Origin: Flavobacteriaceae bacterium UBA2765
Lineage (GTDB): Bacteria; Bacteroidota; Bacteroidia; Flavobacteriales; Flavobacteriaceae
DNA: 28,579 nucleotides
Direction: 5' to 3'
Assembly: GCA_002352665.1 (NCBI GenBank)
Contig: DEIV01000149.1
Location: 1 to 28,579, forward strand
Below the pieces are notes generated by a model that worked only from the letters and a program-made list of their open reading frames with translations, had not been told where the DNA came from and made no database searches. Both the position numbers and the translations under genes were made by a program. Below, piece after piece: positions 1-9,050 of this stretch (position 1 is its first letter; every line of letters begins with the position of its first letter).

Positions 1-1296
1 GTAGAAACTGCTATTTTAGGTGTATATTCACCTTTGGCTGATAAACTATTTGCTAGTAGTGAGGCATATACTCATCTATGGGCTGCTGATGATAGAACCG
101 CTGTTACAGGATCTAATAAGTCAGAGTTTTTAGAATATGATCAATTAACACCTTTGAATACAAATGCTAAGATGGATCGTACTTGGGCTTTGTTATGGAA
201 GATTGTTGGTGCTGCAAATACCGTAATAGATGCTACTGAAGAGATTCAAGAAGTGTTTAGAAGAGAAGGAGATGAAGCAGGCTCGGCAAGAGCTTTAGGA
301 GAAGTTCATTACTTAAGAGCACTGGCTTATTATGAATTGGTAAGAGGTTGGGGTGAGATACCTTTAATTACTACTCAAATAGGAGTTACAGGTAAAGAAT
401 CGTTGGCGTCTTTTCAAGATATTTATAGCTTGATTATTGCAGATTTGATTTTTGCAAAAGAGAATTTAGGCTCAAATGCAGTTAACGGTGTTTATAGAGC
501 TACAAAATGGCAAGCACAATCGTTATTGGCAAATGTATATTTGACTACAGCCGGGTTTCCATTAAAAAACACAGGTAATTATGCGTTGGCTGCTGCTGAA
601 GCAAAAGAAGTAATAAATGTAGGAATATATAGTTTAGAAGCTGAATTTTCTGGTGTAATGGGTATTACAGATAACAATTTGGGTAAGGATGGAAATACTG
701 AGGCTATCATATCATTTCCTGCCAACAATAGATTAGATGGATGGGATGCTGGGAATTTTCAAGCTGAGGCGATAGCTTTTGGTGATAAAACTGTAGAATT
801 TGCATTCTTTGATAACTACCCCGAAGGTAAACGTAAAGAGTTCACTTTTGATGGTGGAGACGATGGTGCTAGACCAAAATATTCCGTTGAAAAATATGGA
901 GCACCGTTTGGACCGGCACCTAAAGATTTTGATATATTGTATATGAGATATGCAGAGTTACTATTAATTTATGCTGAAGCTCAAATTCAAGCTACAAGTG
1001 ACAATACTGACCAAAGTGCTTTAGATGCCTTAAACTTAGTGAGAGTTAGAGCAGGTTTAGACCCTGTAACAACTGCAACTGCAGCTGAGGTTGTTTGGGA
1101 AAGGGCTTGGGAAATAGCTGGAGATTTTAGTAGATGGCATGATATTGTACGTACAGAAATATTAGATGAAGTGAATGCACTAAGAGATACTCGCGATAAT
1201 GATTTAACTCCTTTAGGTTCAGCATTAACAGAGCAAAATCCTTGGGCACTTATACCAGCAAATGATTTGGCTGCAAACCCAAATTTGGCCAAATAG
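1..1296 (+). CDS. susD: SusD/RagB-family outer-membrane glycan-binding lipoprotein, 5' end outside window
   Basis: The reading frame is open from base 1 (V-E-T-A-I-L-G-V-Y-S before the first possible start codon), so the gene begins left of the window; the missing part should hold the lipoprotein signal. About 431 residues remain. SusD hallmarks are visible: the helical repeat region around ALGEVHYLRALAYYELVRGW, the C-terminal motif MRYAELLLIYAEAQ, and an ending of the type IPANDLAANPNL. SusD proteins sit on the cell surface as the lid of the SusC TonB-dependent transporter and bind oligosaccharides. The family assignment is secure; the glycan bound cannot be read from sequence. The susC partner is expected immediately upstream. 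A strong hairpin terminator follows at 1369-1413, so susCD may form its own transcript. It ends with TAG, which shows that TAG is a normal stop in this genome. Confidence 0.95.
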   Translation, partial: VETAILGVYSPLADKLFASSEAYTHLWAADDRTAVTGSNKSEFLEYDQLTPLNTNAKMDRTWALLWKIVGAANTVIDATEEIQEVFRREGDEAGSARALGEVHYLRALAYYELVRGWGEIPLITTQIGVTGKESLASFQDIYSLIIADLIFAKENLGSNAVNGVYRATKWQAQSLLANVYLTTAGFPLKNTGNYALAAAEAKEVINVGIYSLEAEFSGVMGITDNNLGKDGNTEAIISFPANNRLDGWDAGNFQAEAIAFGDKTVEFAFFDNYPEGKRKEFTFDGGDDGARPKYSVEKYGAPFGPAPKDFDILYMRYAELLLIYAEAQIQATSDNTDQSALDALNLVRVRAGLDPVTTATAAEVVWERAWEIAGDFSRWHDIVRTEILDEVNALRDTRDNDLTPLGSALTEQNPWALIPANDLAANPNLAK

Positions 1297-1340
1297 GAAT
1301 ACACGGATTTATTTAACTAACGTGAGTTCGTAATTATTAA

Positions 1341-1356
1341 TCAGTTTTAAAACTGA
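1341..1356. repeat. 16-bp perfect palindrome downstream of susD
   Basis: TCAGTTTTAAAACTGA is a perfect palindrome lying between the susD stop and the strong terminator hairpin at 1369-1413. It could be an operator-like site, part of a 3' structure, or chance in AT-rich DNA. No function can be assigned. Confidence 0.4.
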
Positions 1357-1368
1357 CTGAGTCAATAG

Positions 1369-1413
1369 AGGTAAGGTCGAGAGCTTTTAATTTGCTCTCG
1401 ACTGTACCTTTTT
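1369..1413 (+). terminator. Rho-independent terminator after susD
   Basis: A 9-bp perfect stem (GTCGAGAGC at 1376-1384 with GCTCTCGAC at 1394-1402) closes a 9-nt loop. It is extended by AGGTA/TACCT (1369-1373 with 1405-1409) across a small internal loop and is followed by a run of T. It separates susD from the next gene. Confidence 0.85.
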
Positions 1414-1502
1414 AATAAAAAAGCAGACTCAAATTAACATAGTACTGAAAACCAATGTAGTTATTGAATAATTACATTCCTTAAATTGAATTTTCTCTTC
1501 TA

Positions 1503-4500
1503 ATGAAGCATAACTTCAAAATAGCAGCTATAATGAAAGAATCATTACTAGTTTTAACAATGGTATTACTTATTAGTTGCAATGTTTCAAAAAAAACAGA
1601 TTCATTATTTACCTTATTACCTTCTTCAACAACTGGAGTCACATTTAACAATAAAATGAATGAGACAGAAGATGTAAATTATTTCACCTATCCTTATTTA
1701 TATATGGGTGGAGGGACTGCTATTGGAGACTTTAATAATGATGGACTTGAAGATGTTTTTTTTACAGGAAATCAAGTTTCTAATAAACTGTACATTAATA
1801 CGGGTGATCTGCAATTTGAAGATATTTCAGAGAAATCAGGCACAGTAGGAGATAATAGATGGTATACAGGTGTCTCTTTAGTAGATATTAATGCTGATGG
1901 GTATTTAGACATTTACCTATCTGTTGCCGGTCTTTTTAAGCCTCATTCAAATCAATTATACATTAATAATGGAGATTTGACCTTTACAGAAGCTGCTGAA
2001 GAATATGGTATAGCAGATTCTGGGAACAGTTATCAAGGAACCTTTTTTGATTATGATGCTGATGGCGATTTAGACTTATTAGTGATAAATTATTCACCTA
2101 CCCAATTTAGTGCTTCGCCTGAATATTATAAATATAGAATGGATAATTTAGAGAGTACAGACTCAGATCATCTATATGAAAATGTTAATGGTAAATTTAT
2201 TGATAAAACAAAGGTATCAGGATTAGAAAATTTTGGACTCACCATCAGTGCAAGCATTAGCGATTTTAATAATGATGGCCTTCCGGATATTTATTTAGAT
2301 AATGATTTTGGTTCTCCTGATTTTTTTTACTTGAATAATGGTGATAAGACATTTAGGGAAGTTGTAAAACAGGCAACTAACCATACGGCAATGTACAGTA
2401 TGGGATCCGATTTTGCCGATTTTAATAGTGATGGGTTGATGGATTTTATACAATTAGATATGAACCCACAAGATAATTATCGCTCTAAAGCAAATATGGC
2501 AAGTATGAATATTCCATTGTTTTGGGCTCAAGTAGATAATGATTTGCACTATCAATATATGCATAATGTTTTACAATTAAATTCTGGTATCATTGATAGT
2601 ATTCCTCGTTTTAGTGATATTTCTCAGATGGCAGGTATTTCATCAACAGATTGGAGTTGGTCAGTATTAGCTCTTGATGTGGATAATGATGCAAAAGAAG
2701 ATATTTTTATTACCAACGGAACAAGAAGGGATATTAACAATCGTGATTTTTTTGCTAATGCAAAAAGGATATTAGCATTTGCATCTCCAAAAAGAGTATT
2801 AGAAGAATCAAAAAAAATGCCTTCTCAACCTATACCAAATTATCTCTATAAAAATCAAGGTGATTTAAACTTTAAAGATATTTCTGAACAAGCTGGTATA
2901 GATCAACCAAGTTTTTCTAACGGTATGGCATATGGAGATTTGGACAATGATGGAGATTTAGATCTCGTTATCAATAATATAGATCAAGAAGCCTTTATTT
3001 ATGAAAATCAAAGCCTAAATGATGACAATCATGGCTACCTAAATATTGAACTCAAAGGACAAAAAACCAATTCAAAAGGAGTTGGAAGTCGAATTGAGAT
3101 AAAAACCAAACATGGTGCTCAATATAAAGAACAAATGCCTGTAAGAGGGTTTCAATCTGCATCAAGTGATGTTATTCATTTCGGATTGGGTCAATCTAAA
3201 AAAATAGATACTATTATAGTAAGATGGCCAGATGGTAAGATTTCTCGTACTTTAGATGTGAGTGCTAACCAAAGAATTACTATAGATAAGAATGATGCGG
3301 TTACTTCAACAGATGTCAAGGTAGAAAAGAGAGAGAATCATAAACTCTTTAAATTTATTGATCAACCTAACAATTTTTTAGATTTTTCTCATCAGGAAAA
3401 TACCTTTGATGACTTTGAGAAACAAGTTTTGTTACCACATAAAATGTCACAATTTGGCCCGGCTATGGCAATAGCTGATTTTAATAATGATGACAGGGAT
3501 GATATTTTCTTTGGAGGAAGCTCAGGAAATAAGGCAGCACTATATTTTCAAGATAAAAACGGAAAATTTATTCTTCAGAAAAATGAATTGTTTGAAAAAT
3601 ACAAACTACATGAAGGGGTAGATGCACTAGCATTTGACTTTGATAGTGATGATGATCTAGACTTGTATGTAGTTTCAGGCGGAAATGAATTTGAACCTGG
3701 AAATTCAAATTATAAGGATCGCCTCTATATTAATGATGGAAACGGTTATTTTACAGATGGCTCGGATTTATTACCAGAAAATCCAGCAAGCGGTAGTACC
3801 GTAAAAACAGTAGATTTTGATAACGATGGAGATCTTGATTTATTTGTAGGTACCAGACATTTGCCTCATAACTATCCGTTATCGCAAGGTAGTTTTATTT
3901 ATGAGAACACAGGAAAGAATTTTGAAGATGTAACAAAACATATATCACCAGAGCTTATGAATACTGGAATGGTAACCGATGCCGTATGGATAGATGTAAA
4001 TACAGATGATAAGTTAGATTTAGTATTGGTAGGTGAATGGATGGAGCCATGGGTTATGCTGCAAGACGATAATGGAATATTTACCAGAGAATCAAACGAA
4101 GAATTAGGTTTGAGCAATATGGCCGGCTGGTGGTTTTCAATAGAGAAAGGTGATATAGATGGTGATGGAGATATGGATATGGTTTTAGGAAATATTGGAA
4201 ATAATTATAAATATCAGGCAACTGTAGATCAACCCTTTAAGGTTTTTGCAAAAGATTTTAACAGTTCAGGCAGTATGGATATAGTATTGAGCTACCCACA
4301 AGGGAATAATTATTATCCGGTTAGAGGTAAACAATGTTCCTCAGAACAAATACCAGAGCTAAAAGAGAAGTTCAAAGATTACAATAGTTTTGCAAAAGCA
4401 GATGTCAATACGATCTACTCAGATTTGGGACTTACTAATGCACTTGAATTAAGTGCCACAACTTTTTCATCTTTTATTTTACAAAATGATAATGGCTCTT

Positions 4501-4853
4501 TCAACAAGTTAAAATTACCCAATTACGCCCAAATCTCATCTATTAATGACATTCTAATTAATGATATTGATGGTGACGGAACTATAGAGTTGTTATTGGT
4601 AGGAAATCTTTATGCTTCTGAGGTTGAGACTACTAGAAATGATGCAAGTTATGGATGTATAATAGATTTTGATAAAAGTATAGAAAATATGGTGGCTTTA
4701 AAACCTTCAGAAAGCGGACTTTTTATCAAAGGTGATTGTAAGAAGGTGGGTAGTATTAAAATTGGTGAGATTAACTATGTAATATCTGCATTGAATGATG
4801 ACCATGCTTCTTTGCACCGTTTTTATTACAATAAATCTGAGTTCAATGAATAA
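1503..4853 (+). CDS. FG-GAP/VCBS-repeat lipoprotein with ASPIC/UnbV domain (CRTAC1-like), PUL-associated
   Basis: A 1116-aa protein. A lipoprotein signal is visible (hydrophobic stretch ending LLISC, Cys26), predicting an anchored envelope or surface protein. Residues about 60-500 hold repeated acidic calcium-binding-type motifs such as DFNNDGLEDVF, DYDADGDLDLL and DLDNDGDLDLV, the signature of FG-GAP/VCBS beta-propeller blades. An ASPIC/UnbV domain lies near residues 511-580 (RGFQSASSDVIHFGLG, IVRWPDG). A second set of blades follows (DFDNDGDLDLFVG, DIDGDGDMDMVLG, DIDGDGTIELLLVG). Large proteins of this design often accompany SusCD pairs in Bacteroidota; their biochemical role is not established, and glycan binding or scaffolding is the usual guess. 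ATG at 1503 is used; an internal ATG at 1533 would shorten the signal peptide and is less likely. The gene is flanked by hairpins on both sides, so it may be transcribed separately. Confidence 0.88.
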   Translation: MKHNFKIAAIMKESLLVLTMVLLISCNVSKKTDSLFTLLPSSTTGVTFNNKMNETEDVNYFTYPYLYMGGGTAIGDFNNDGLEDVFFTGNQVSNKLYINTGDLQFEDISEKSGTVGDNRWYTGVSLVDINADGYLDIYLSVAGLFKPHSNQLYINNGDLTFTEAAEEYGIADSGNSYQGTFFDYDADGDLDLLVINYSPTQFSASPEYYKYRMDNLESTDSDHLYENVNGKFIDKTKVSGLENFGLTISASISDFNNDGLPDIYLDNDFGSPDFFYLNNGDKTFREVVKQATNHTAMYSMGSDFADFNSDGLMDFIQLDMNPQDNYRSKANMASMNIPLFWAQVDNDLHYQYMHNVLQLNSGIIDSIPRFSDISQMAGISSTDWSWSVLALDVDNDAKEDIFITNGTRRDINNRDFFANAKRILAFASPKRVLEESKKMPSQPIPNYLYKNQGDLNFKDISEQAGIDQPSFSNGMAYGDLDNDGDLDLVINNIDQEAFIYENQSLNDDNHGYLNIELKGQKTNSKGVGSRIEIKTKHGAQYKEQMPVRGFQSASSDVIHFGLGQSKKIDTIIVRWPDGKISRTLDVSANQRITIDKNDAVTSTDVKVEKRENHKLFKFIDQPNNFLDFSHQENTFDDFEKQVLLPHKMSQFGPAMAIADFNNDDRDDIFFGGSSGNKAALYFQDKNGKFILQKNELFEKYKLHEGVDALAFDFDSDDDLDLYVVSGGNEFEPGNSNYKDRLYINDGNGYFTDGSDLLPENPASGSTVKTVDFDNDGDLDLFVGTRHLPHNYPLSQGSFIYENTGKNFEDVTKHISPELMNTGMVTDAVWIDVNTDDKLDLVLVGEWMEPWVMLQDDNGIFTRESNEELGLSNMAGWWFSIEKGDIDGDGDMDMVLGNIGNNYKYQATVDQPFKVFAKDFNSSGSMDIVLSYPQGNNYYPVRGKQCSSEQIPELKEKFKDYNSFAKADVNTIYSDLGLTNALELSATTFSSFILQNDNGSFNKLKLPNYAQISSINDILINDIDGDGTIELLLVGNLYASEVETTRNDASYGCIIDFDKSIENMVALKPSESGLFIKGDCKKVGSIKIGEINYVISALNDDHASLHRFYYNKSEFNE

Positions 4854-4902
4854 TATTTGAGTTAGTTTTTTTAATGGGTTTGTAAATCATTCGCAAACCC
4901 AT
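4854..4902 (+). repeat. Repeated 3' element with hairpin, copy 1
   Basis: Right after the stop codon lies TATTTGAGTTAGTTTTTT (4854-4871), followed by a hairpin with a 9-bp perfect stem ATGGGTTTG/CAAACCCAT (4874-4882 with 4894-4902). The same 18 bases plus a related hairpin occur after the next gene (6630-6684). The hairpin is followed by A-rich rather than T-rich DNA, so this copy is a weaker terminator or an mRNA 3'-end structure. Confidence 0.6.
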
Positions 4903-4996
4903 ATTAAAAAAAGATGTTACTATTAATTATTAACCAAAAACTATTATTTATTTGTAAATAAGAATAAATATCAAAATAACCTTAAAACACAAACTA

Positions 4997-6619
4997 ATGA
5001 AAAAAATCTACACACTTATTATTTTATTAATGACCTTGCAATTAGTTGCACAAACACCTCCGGGGAGTTGGGATCTTGTCTGGGAAGATAATTTTGATAA
5101 TAATCATCTCGACTCTGAAAAATGGAAAATGGGTGTACATTGGCTCGGAATAGGTGCTAGTCATTTATTTGCCAATTCCGGAAAAAGTATCATTGTCGAA
5201 AACGGATTACTAACTATGAGAGCCGAAAAACGTACTGAAATTTTTGCAGGCGTTACCAAAGGCTATGCTTCTGCAGAAATTTCAACTTTTAAGCAATTTA
5301 AGCAAAAATACGGTTACTTTGAAGCTAGAATAAAATACGACGCCGAAAAAGGTGTATGGCCAGCTTTTTGGATGATGCCCGATAGAGGAGTACCACAACC
5401 TGGACCTTGGTATGCTGATGCCAGAAGTTATATCAAATTTGATATTAACAGTCAAAACACTCAAATTACTTCAGCTATATTTAAGGTAAAAATAATGCCT
5501 CAAACCGAAGTTGATGCTGATCATAATATTTCTATTCATAAAATTATTGATAATTCTACTTGGACAGAAGAAAATATTACTTGGGCAAATAAACCTACTA
5601 ATGATGCTGCTTTTTTAAAACAATTTATGGGTACTACAAATGCATCACTTACAAATCAAATAATAGTTGGTGAATACATAGAAGTAGATGTTACTGACTA
5701 CATCAATGCACAAATTTCTAGTAGTAAGCAATTTGCAGGTTTCGCATTGATGGCTCAATTTATGAAACAAAAAAGAGTAGAATTTGGTAGTAAGGAGAAT
5801 GGTGGTGTGACGAATAGACCAGTTTTAGTGATAGATGATGGTGCAAATATTTACCCTTCTGACGATGCTATGGTAAGAATTACAGAACCTAACCAAGGTT
5901 TTGGAGATCAATTGAGGTTGCATGTATGTGACCGATGGGCTAATACATCAAAAACAGATGATGGAGGTATGGAAATGGATATTATGGAATCTTTAGGTGT
6001 TTGGGGTGATAATAAACTACAACACGCTTTACATTGGGATAATTATGATGCAGATCATAAAACAACAAGTTCTGGACAATTTTTAATTTCACCAACAACA
6101 GATGGTTTTCATACCTATGGATTAGAATGGTCTGAGGGAGAAATGAAATTTTATGTCGATGGAAATCTTACATGGACACATACGAATGCAAGAGTGAGTA
6201 CTATTGAATCATATTTAATTTTATCGCATCAACTTGGTGGCTGGGGTGGAAGCGGAAACACTCCTGTTGATGATGGAGGTTTACCCGCTGATATGATTGT
6301 TGATTATGTAAAAGTATATGAGAATACTGCAACAGCTAGTATTGACTCATTTGATGCTTATGGAAGATCACTTTCCATTGCTCCAAATCCTATTAAAGAC
6401 GGAAACTTAGCATTTAAACTAAAAGATTATACTGTCTCAGGAAATATAGCAGTAAAAATAACTGATATTCTAGGTAGAATTATATACAATTCTTCGATCG
6501 TACAAAACTCTAATGGAGAAATGAACATTCAATTAGAAAAAATAAATTTAAAAAAAGGAATTTACATTCTTCAAGTTAAAGGAGAAAATTTATTGTTGGC
6601 AAAGAAATTTATCTATTAA
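4997..6619 (+). CDS. Secreted GH16 endo-glycanase with inserted CBM96/DNRLRE-like module and type IX secretion domain
   Basis: A 540-aa protein with a signal peptide (residues 1-19, ending VAQ). GH16 features are the N-terminal strand WDLVWEDNFD, then YGYFEARIKY and VWPAFWMMPDRG (about 121-131). The catalytic ExDxxE motif is EMDIMES (E326 nucleophile, D328, E331 acid/base), and the GH16 end is MIVDYVKVYE (about 433-442). Between residues about 132 and 321 an extra module interrupts the catalytic domain; it carries DNRLRE/CBM96 hallmarks (SYIKFDI, TWTEENITWANKP, NRPVLVI, DDAMVR, FGDQLRLHV). The order of these hallmarks is permuted relative to the family (see findings). The C-terminus (about 455-540, SIAPNPIKDG to KGIYILQVKGENLLLAKKF) is a type A type IX secretion sorting domain, predicting export to the surface or medium. 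GH16 enzymes are retaining endo-glycanases on beta-1,3/1,4-glucans or galactans; the exact substrate is not readable. Confidence 0.88.
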   Translation: MKKIYTLIILLMTLQLVAQTPPGSWDLVWEDNFDNNHLDSEKWKMGVHWLGIGASHLFANSGKSIIVENGLLTMRAEKRTEIFAGVTKGYASAEISTFKQFKQKYGYFEARIKYDAEKGVWPAFWMMPDRGVPQPGPWYADARSYIKFDINSQNTQITSAIFKVKIMPQTEVDADHNISIHKIIDNSTWTEENITWANKPTNDAAFLKQFMGTTNASLTNQIIVGEYIEVDVTDYINAQISSSKQFAGFALMAQFMKQKRVEFGSKENGGVTNRPVLVIDDGANIYPSDDAMVRITEPNQGFGDQLRLHVCDRWANTSKTDDGGMEMDIMESLGVWGDNKLQHALHWDNYDADHKTTSSGQFLISPTTDGFHTYGLEWSEGEMKFYVDGNLTWTHTNARVSTIESYLILSHQLGGWGGSGNTPVDDGGLPADMIVDYVKVYENTATASIDSFDAYGRSLSIAPNPIKDGNLAFKLKDYTVSGNIAVKITDILGRIIYNSSIVQNSNGEMNIQLEKINLKKGIYILQVKGENLLLAKKFIY

Positions 6620-6629
6620 TTTAAATTAT

Positions 6630-6684
6630 TATTTGAGTTAGTTTTTTGAGTGGGTTTACAAATTATACTGTGAGCCCATTTTTT
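6630..6684 (+). terminator. Terminator after GH16, copy 2 of the repeated 3' element
   Basis: The 18-base TATTTGAGTTAGTTTTTT (6630-6647) is identical to 4854-4871. It is followed by the stem TGGGTTTACA/TGTGAGCCCA (6651-6660 with 6669-6678; two G-U pairs) and six T. This copy has the form of a true Rho-independent terminator. Confidence 0.75.
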
Positions 6685-6729
6685 AATAAAAGATCGTTAA
6701 ATTTTTTAAAATTTATGTGTACAAATTTT

Positions 6730-6737
6730 TATATTTG
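6730..6737 (+). promoter_or_regulatory. Candidate Bacteroidota -7 promoter element (TAnnTTTG)
   Basis: TATATTTG matches the TAnnTTTG -7 box of Bacteroidota primary sigma promoters. It lies 46 bases before the ATG at 6783 and just after a terminator, where a new transcript for the 6783-onward gene run is expected. No clear TTTG -33 box is seen at the right distance, so support is partial. Confidence 0.3.
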
Positions 6738-6782
6738 TTCAGGCACCACTATACGGTTTAACTTACTTTTAGTATTAAAATC

Positions 6783-9032
6783 ATGAAAAATAAGTCTAAA
6801 TATGATATTAGTTTTTCCCTATCAAATTCTTCTTTGCATAGTAATATAGGGTATTGGTCTATTGACGATGTAAACTTGCCAACATTTAATTATACGGGTA
6901 AAATACCTTATCAAATTACTGCTTTTGATGGTGAAAAAATCACCTATCCAAAAGATCCTTGGTTTTTATTTGGTAATTACGCAATTACAGGTTTTGTGCA
7001 TGCCTCAGGATCATATGACCTTTATACTTTGCGTAGAGCGTGGGGTAGATTAAATGTAGCAACCGAAAAATTTCCAACAAATCTGGCAACTATAAGAATT
7101 GATAAAAAAGAATACCATTTATCTGGATTGGATTCCTCGGTTGCTTGCAATGCAAAAAAAGTATTTGGTACCGGTTTTGCAAGTTTCAACATAGAAATTG
7201 ACAAGGATATTCAATGTGAACGAACTATTGCAACAGCACCATCTCAAAGAATTAATGCTGGAGAGTCGGCATTGTTAATTACGGTTAAGTTGACAAATAC
7301 AGGAAATGAAACTAAAAATATTCAGTATGCTGAATCAATTTTGGCTAATTATAAAATGGTAGATGAAAAAAGAATTTCTTACAAAGCTATCACTAAAATT
7401 AATGCAAATTATGTAGCTTCAGCATTTGAACCACATACAGACAAAACAATTACAAAACCTATTAAAGAAGAAGCTTCTACCTATGATTTTTATCCGCCAG
7501 AGCTTTTTATTAAAGGAAAGGGTAAAGTAATATATAATGTTGTAGATCATCAAGACAACACCAGTACAATTTTGGCTCAAAATAATTTTGAGTTAGAATC
7601 AGGAAAAAGCAAAATACTAAGATTTGTTGTAGGTTTTAAATACGACAATGAAATCATTGATGACATATCGAACGCTCTTTTTAGTAAAGGAAAAGATGAT
7701 GGAAAATTTAGAAAACTGTGGAAAGAAAAGCTACCCGATTTTTCTTATCAAAAAGATGAAGTTATCAAAAGAGAGCAATATTGGAATACTTATGTATTAG
7801 AAGCTTCAGCGAAATATAATGATTATTTTGATGAAACCTTTATTCCACAAGGAATGACTTACGATTATATTTGGGGCTTAAATGCAGTAGCTAGGGATCA
7901 TCTACACTATTCGTTGCCTACAAATTATTTTAATCCTAAACTATCAAAATCTATTATTCGTTTTGTTCTGAAAGAGATGAATCCGAATGGCTATTTCCAT
8001 TATAATGTAAATGGCTATGGTTATGCTGTTCCTAATTTATGGAATCCTAGTGATTTGCAATTGCATGTATTTTGGGCTGTAGCCGAATATTTGGAAAAAA
8101 CAGGTGATTACAGCTTTTTAAATGATGAAACAGCTTATTATCCTAAAAGAATCAATTATAAAGCTTCAGTACTAGAAAAATTAAAAGTAGCTTTTGATTA
8201 TCTGAATGATGAGATTGCCGTCGGTCATCATGGATTGATAAAAATGTTAAACGGCGATTGGAATGACCAAATTTGGAATGAACAACCTATTACATTTTAC
8301 TATCCTACTGCAGAATCACATTATAATGCTTCTATGGCAATAGTGGTATTAAAACAATTAATTGGGCAGTTAAAAAAAGCAAGTAATGATCCGCAATTAG
8401 TGAAAGAAAAAATAGCAATCCAAAATTTGACAAACAGGCTAAGTATATATCGTGAAAATATGTTAAAAGCATTTATTAGCGATTTGGGAAATCGAAATTT
8501 TGCCAAAAGAGCCTATTTTAATGATGAATTAGATATGGGTGCGGAACACATGCATATCGAATCGCAATTATATACCTTGATGATTGATGAAATTCCGTTG
8601 GAACAAAGACAGAGAATTGTAGAAGAGGTTACTAAGAGATTAAGCGATAATGAAGTATTAGGTGTACGTACAACAGAAAAAAAAGTGAGTGATACTTTTG
8701 AGGCGGGAACACATGAAAACGGAGGTATTTGGCAGTATGTTCAGGGTATGTATGCTTTGGGATTAATGAATGTTGATATTGATAAAGCGGATAGTGTGAT
8801 AGCGAAAATGAGCTTTGCTAATTTTGCAAAAAATTATCCAGACTATTGGCCCGGACAATGGACAGGAGGCGATTGTGTAAATTCTAATTTGGCAAAACAC
8901 CCTGGCTTAGCAAGTAATAATGGGAGTATATATATGGATTTTCCAACCTATTGTACTCATATCCACTCATGGCCATTATTGTATCAATTTAAGAAAAAAG
9001 AATGGCTAGAAGTTAAAAAAGAAAAAATTTAA
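6783..9032 (+). CDS. GH94-like (alpha/alpha)6-barrel glycoside phosphorylase or hydrolase, cytoplasmic
   Basis: A 749-aa protein with no signal peptide or lipobox, so probably cytoplasmic, unlike most glycosidases here. The N-terminal 280 residues look beta-rich (YDISFSLSNSSLHSN, repeated aromatic strands), as in the N-terminal sandwich of GH94-type enzymes. The C-terminal half has helical-barrel motifs: TYDYIWGLNAVARDH, NPSDLQLHVFWAVAEYLEKTGD and NGDWNDQIW. The last resembles the DWND signature around the catalytic Asp of GH94 cellobiose/chitobiose phosphorylases (here D492 or D495). The length is close to GH94 (about 800). It lies 18 bases before the MFS carrier gene, which fits intracellular processing of an imported di- or oligosaccharide. 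Whether it uses phosphate or water is not decided by sequence alone; a hydrolase of a related (alpha/alpha)6 clan is the alternative. Confidence 0.7.
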   Translation: MKNKSKYDISFSLSNSSLHSNIGYWSIDDVNLPTFNYTGKIPYQITAFDGEKITYPKDPWFLFGNYAITGFVHASGSYDLYTLRRAWGRLNVATEKFPTNLATIRIDKKEYHLSGLDSSVACNAKKVFGTGFASFNIEIDKDIQCERTIATAPSQRINAGESALLITVKLTNTGNETKNIQYAESILANYKMVDEKRISYKAITKINANYVASAFEPHTDKTITKPIKEEASTYDFYPPELFIKGKGKVIYNVVDHQDNTSTILAQNNFELESGKSKILRFVVGFKYDNEIIDDISNALFSKGKDDGKFRKLWKEKLPDFSYQKDEVIKREQYWNTYVLEASAKYNDYFDETFIPQGMTYDYIWGLNAVARDHLHYSLPTNYFNPKLSKSIIRFVLKEMNPNGYFHYNVNGYGYAVPNLWNPSDLQLHVFWAVAEYLEKTGDYSFLNDETAYYPKRINYKASVLEKLKVAFDYLNDEIAVGHHGLIKMLNGDWNDQIWNEQPITFYYPTAESHYNASMAIVVLKQLIGQLKKASNDPQLVKEKIAIQNLTNRLSIYRENMLKAFISDLGNRNFAKRAYFNDELDMGAEHMHIESQLYTLMIDEIPLEQRQRIVEEVTKRLSDNEVLGVRTTEKKVSDTFEAGTHENGGIWQYVQGMYALGLMNVDIDKADSVIAKMSFANFAKNYPDYWPGQWTGGDCVNSNLAKHPGLASNNGSIYMDFPTYCTHIHSWPLLYQFKKKEWLEVKKEKI

Positions 9033-9050
9033 TCTAAAAAAATAATCAAA

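Noticed and set aside
1503..4853. Repeated acidic motifs as a DNA-level tandem repeat or CRISPR-like array
   Set aside because: They are diverged protein-level FG-GAP calcium-binding blades in a continuous reading frame; the DNA units are not conserved.
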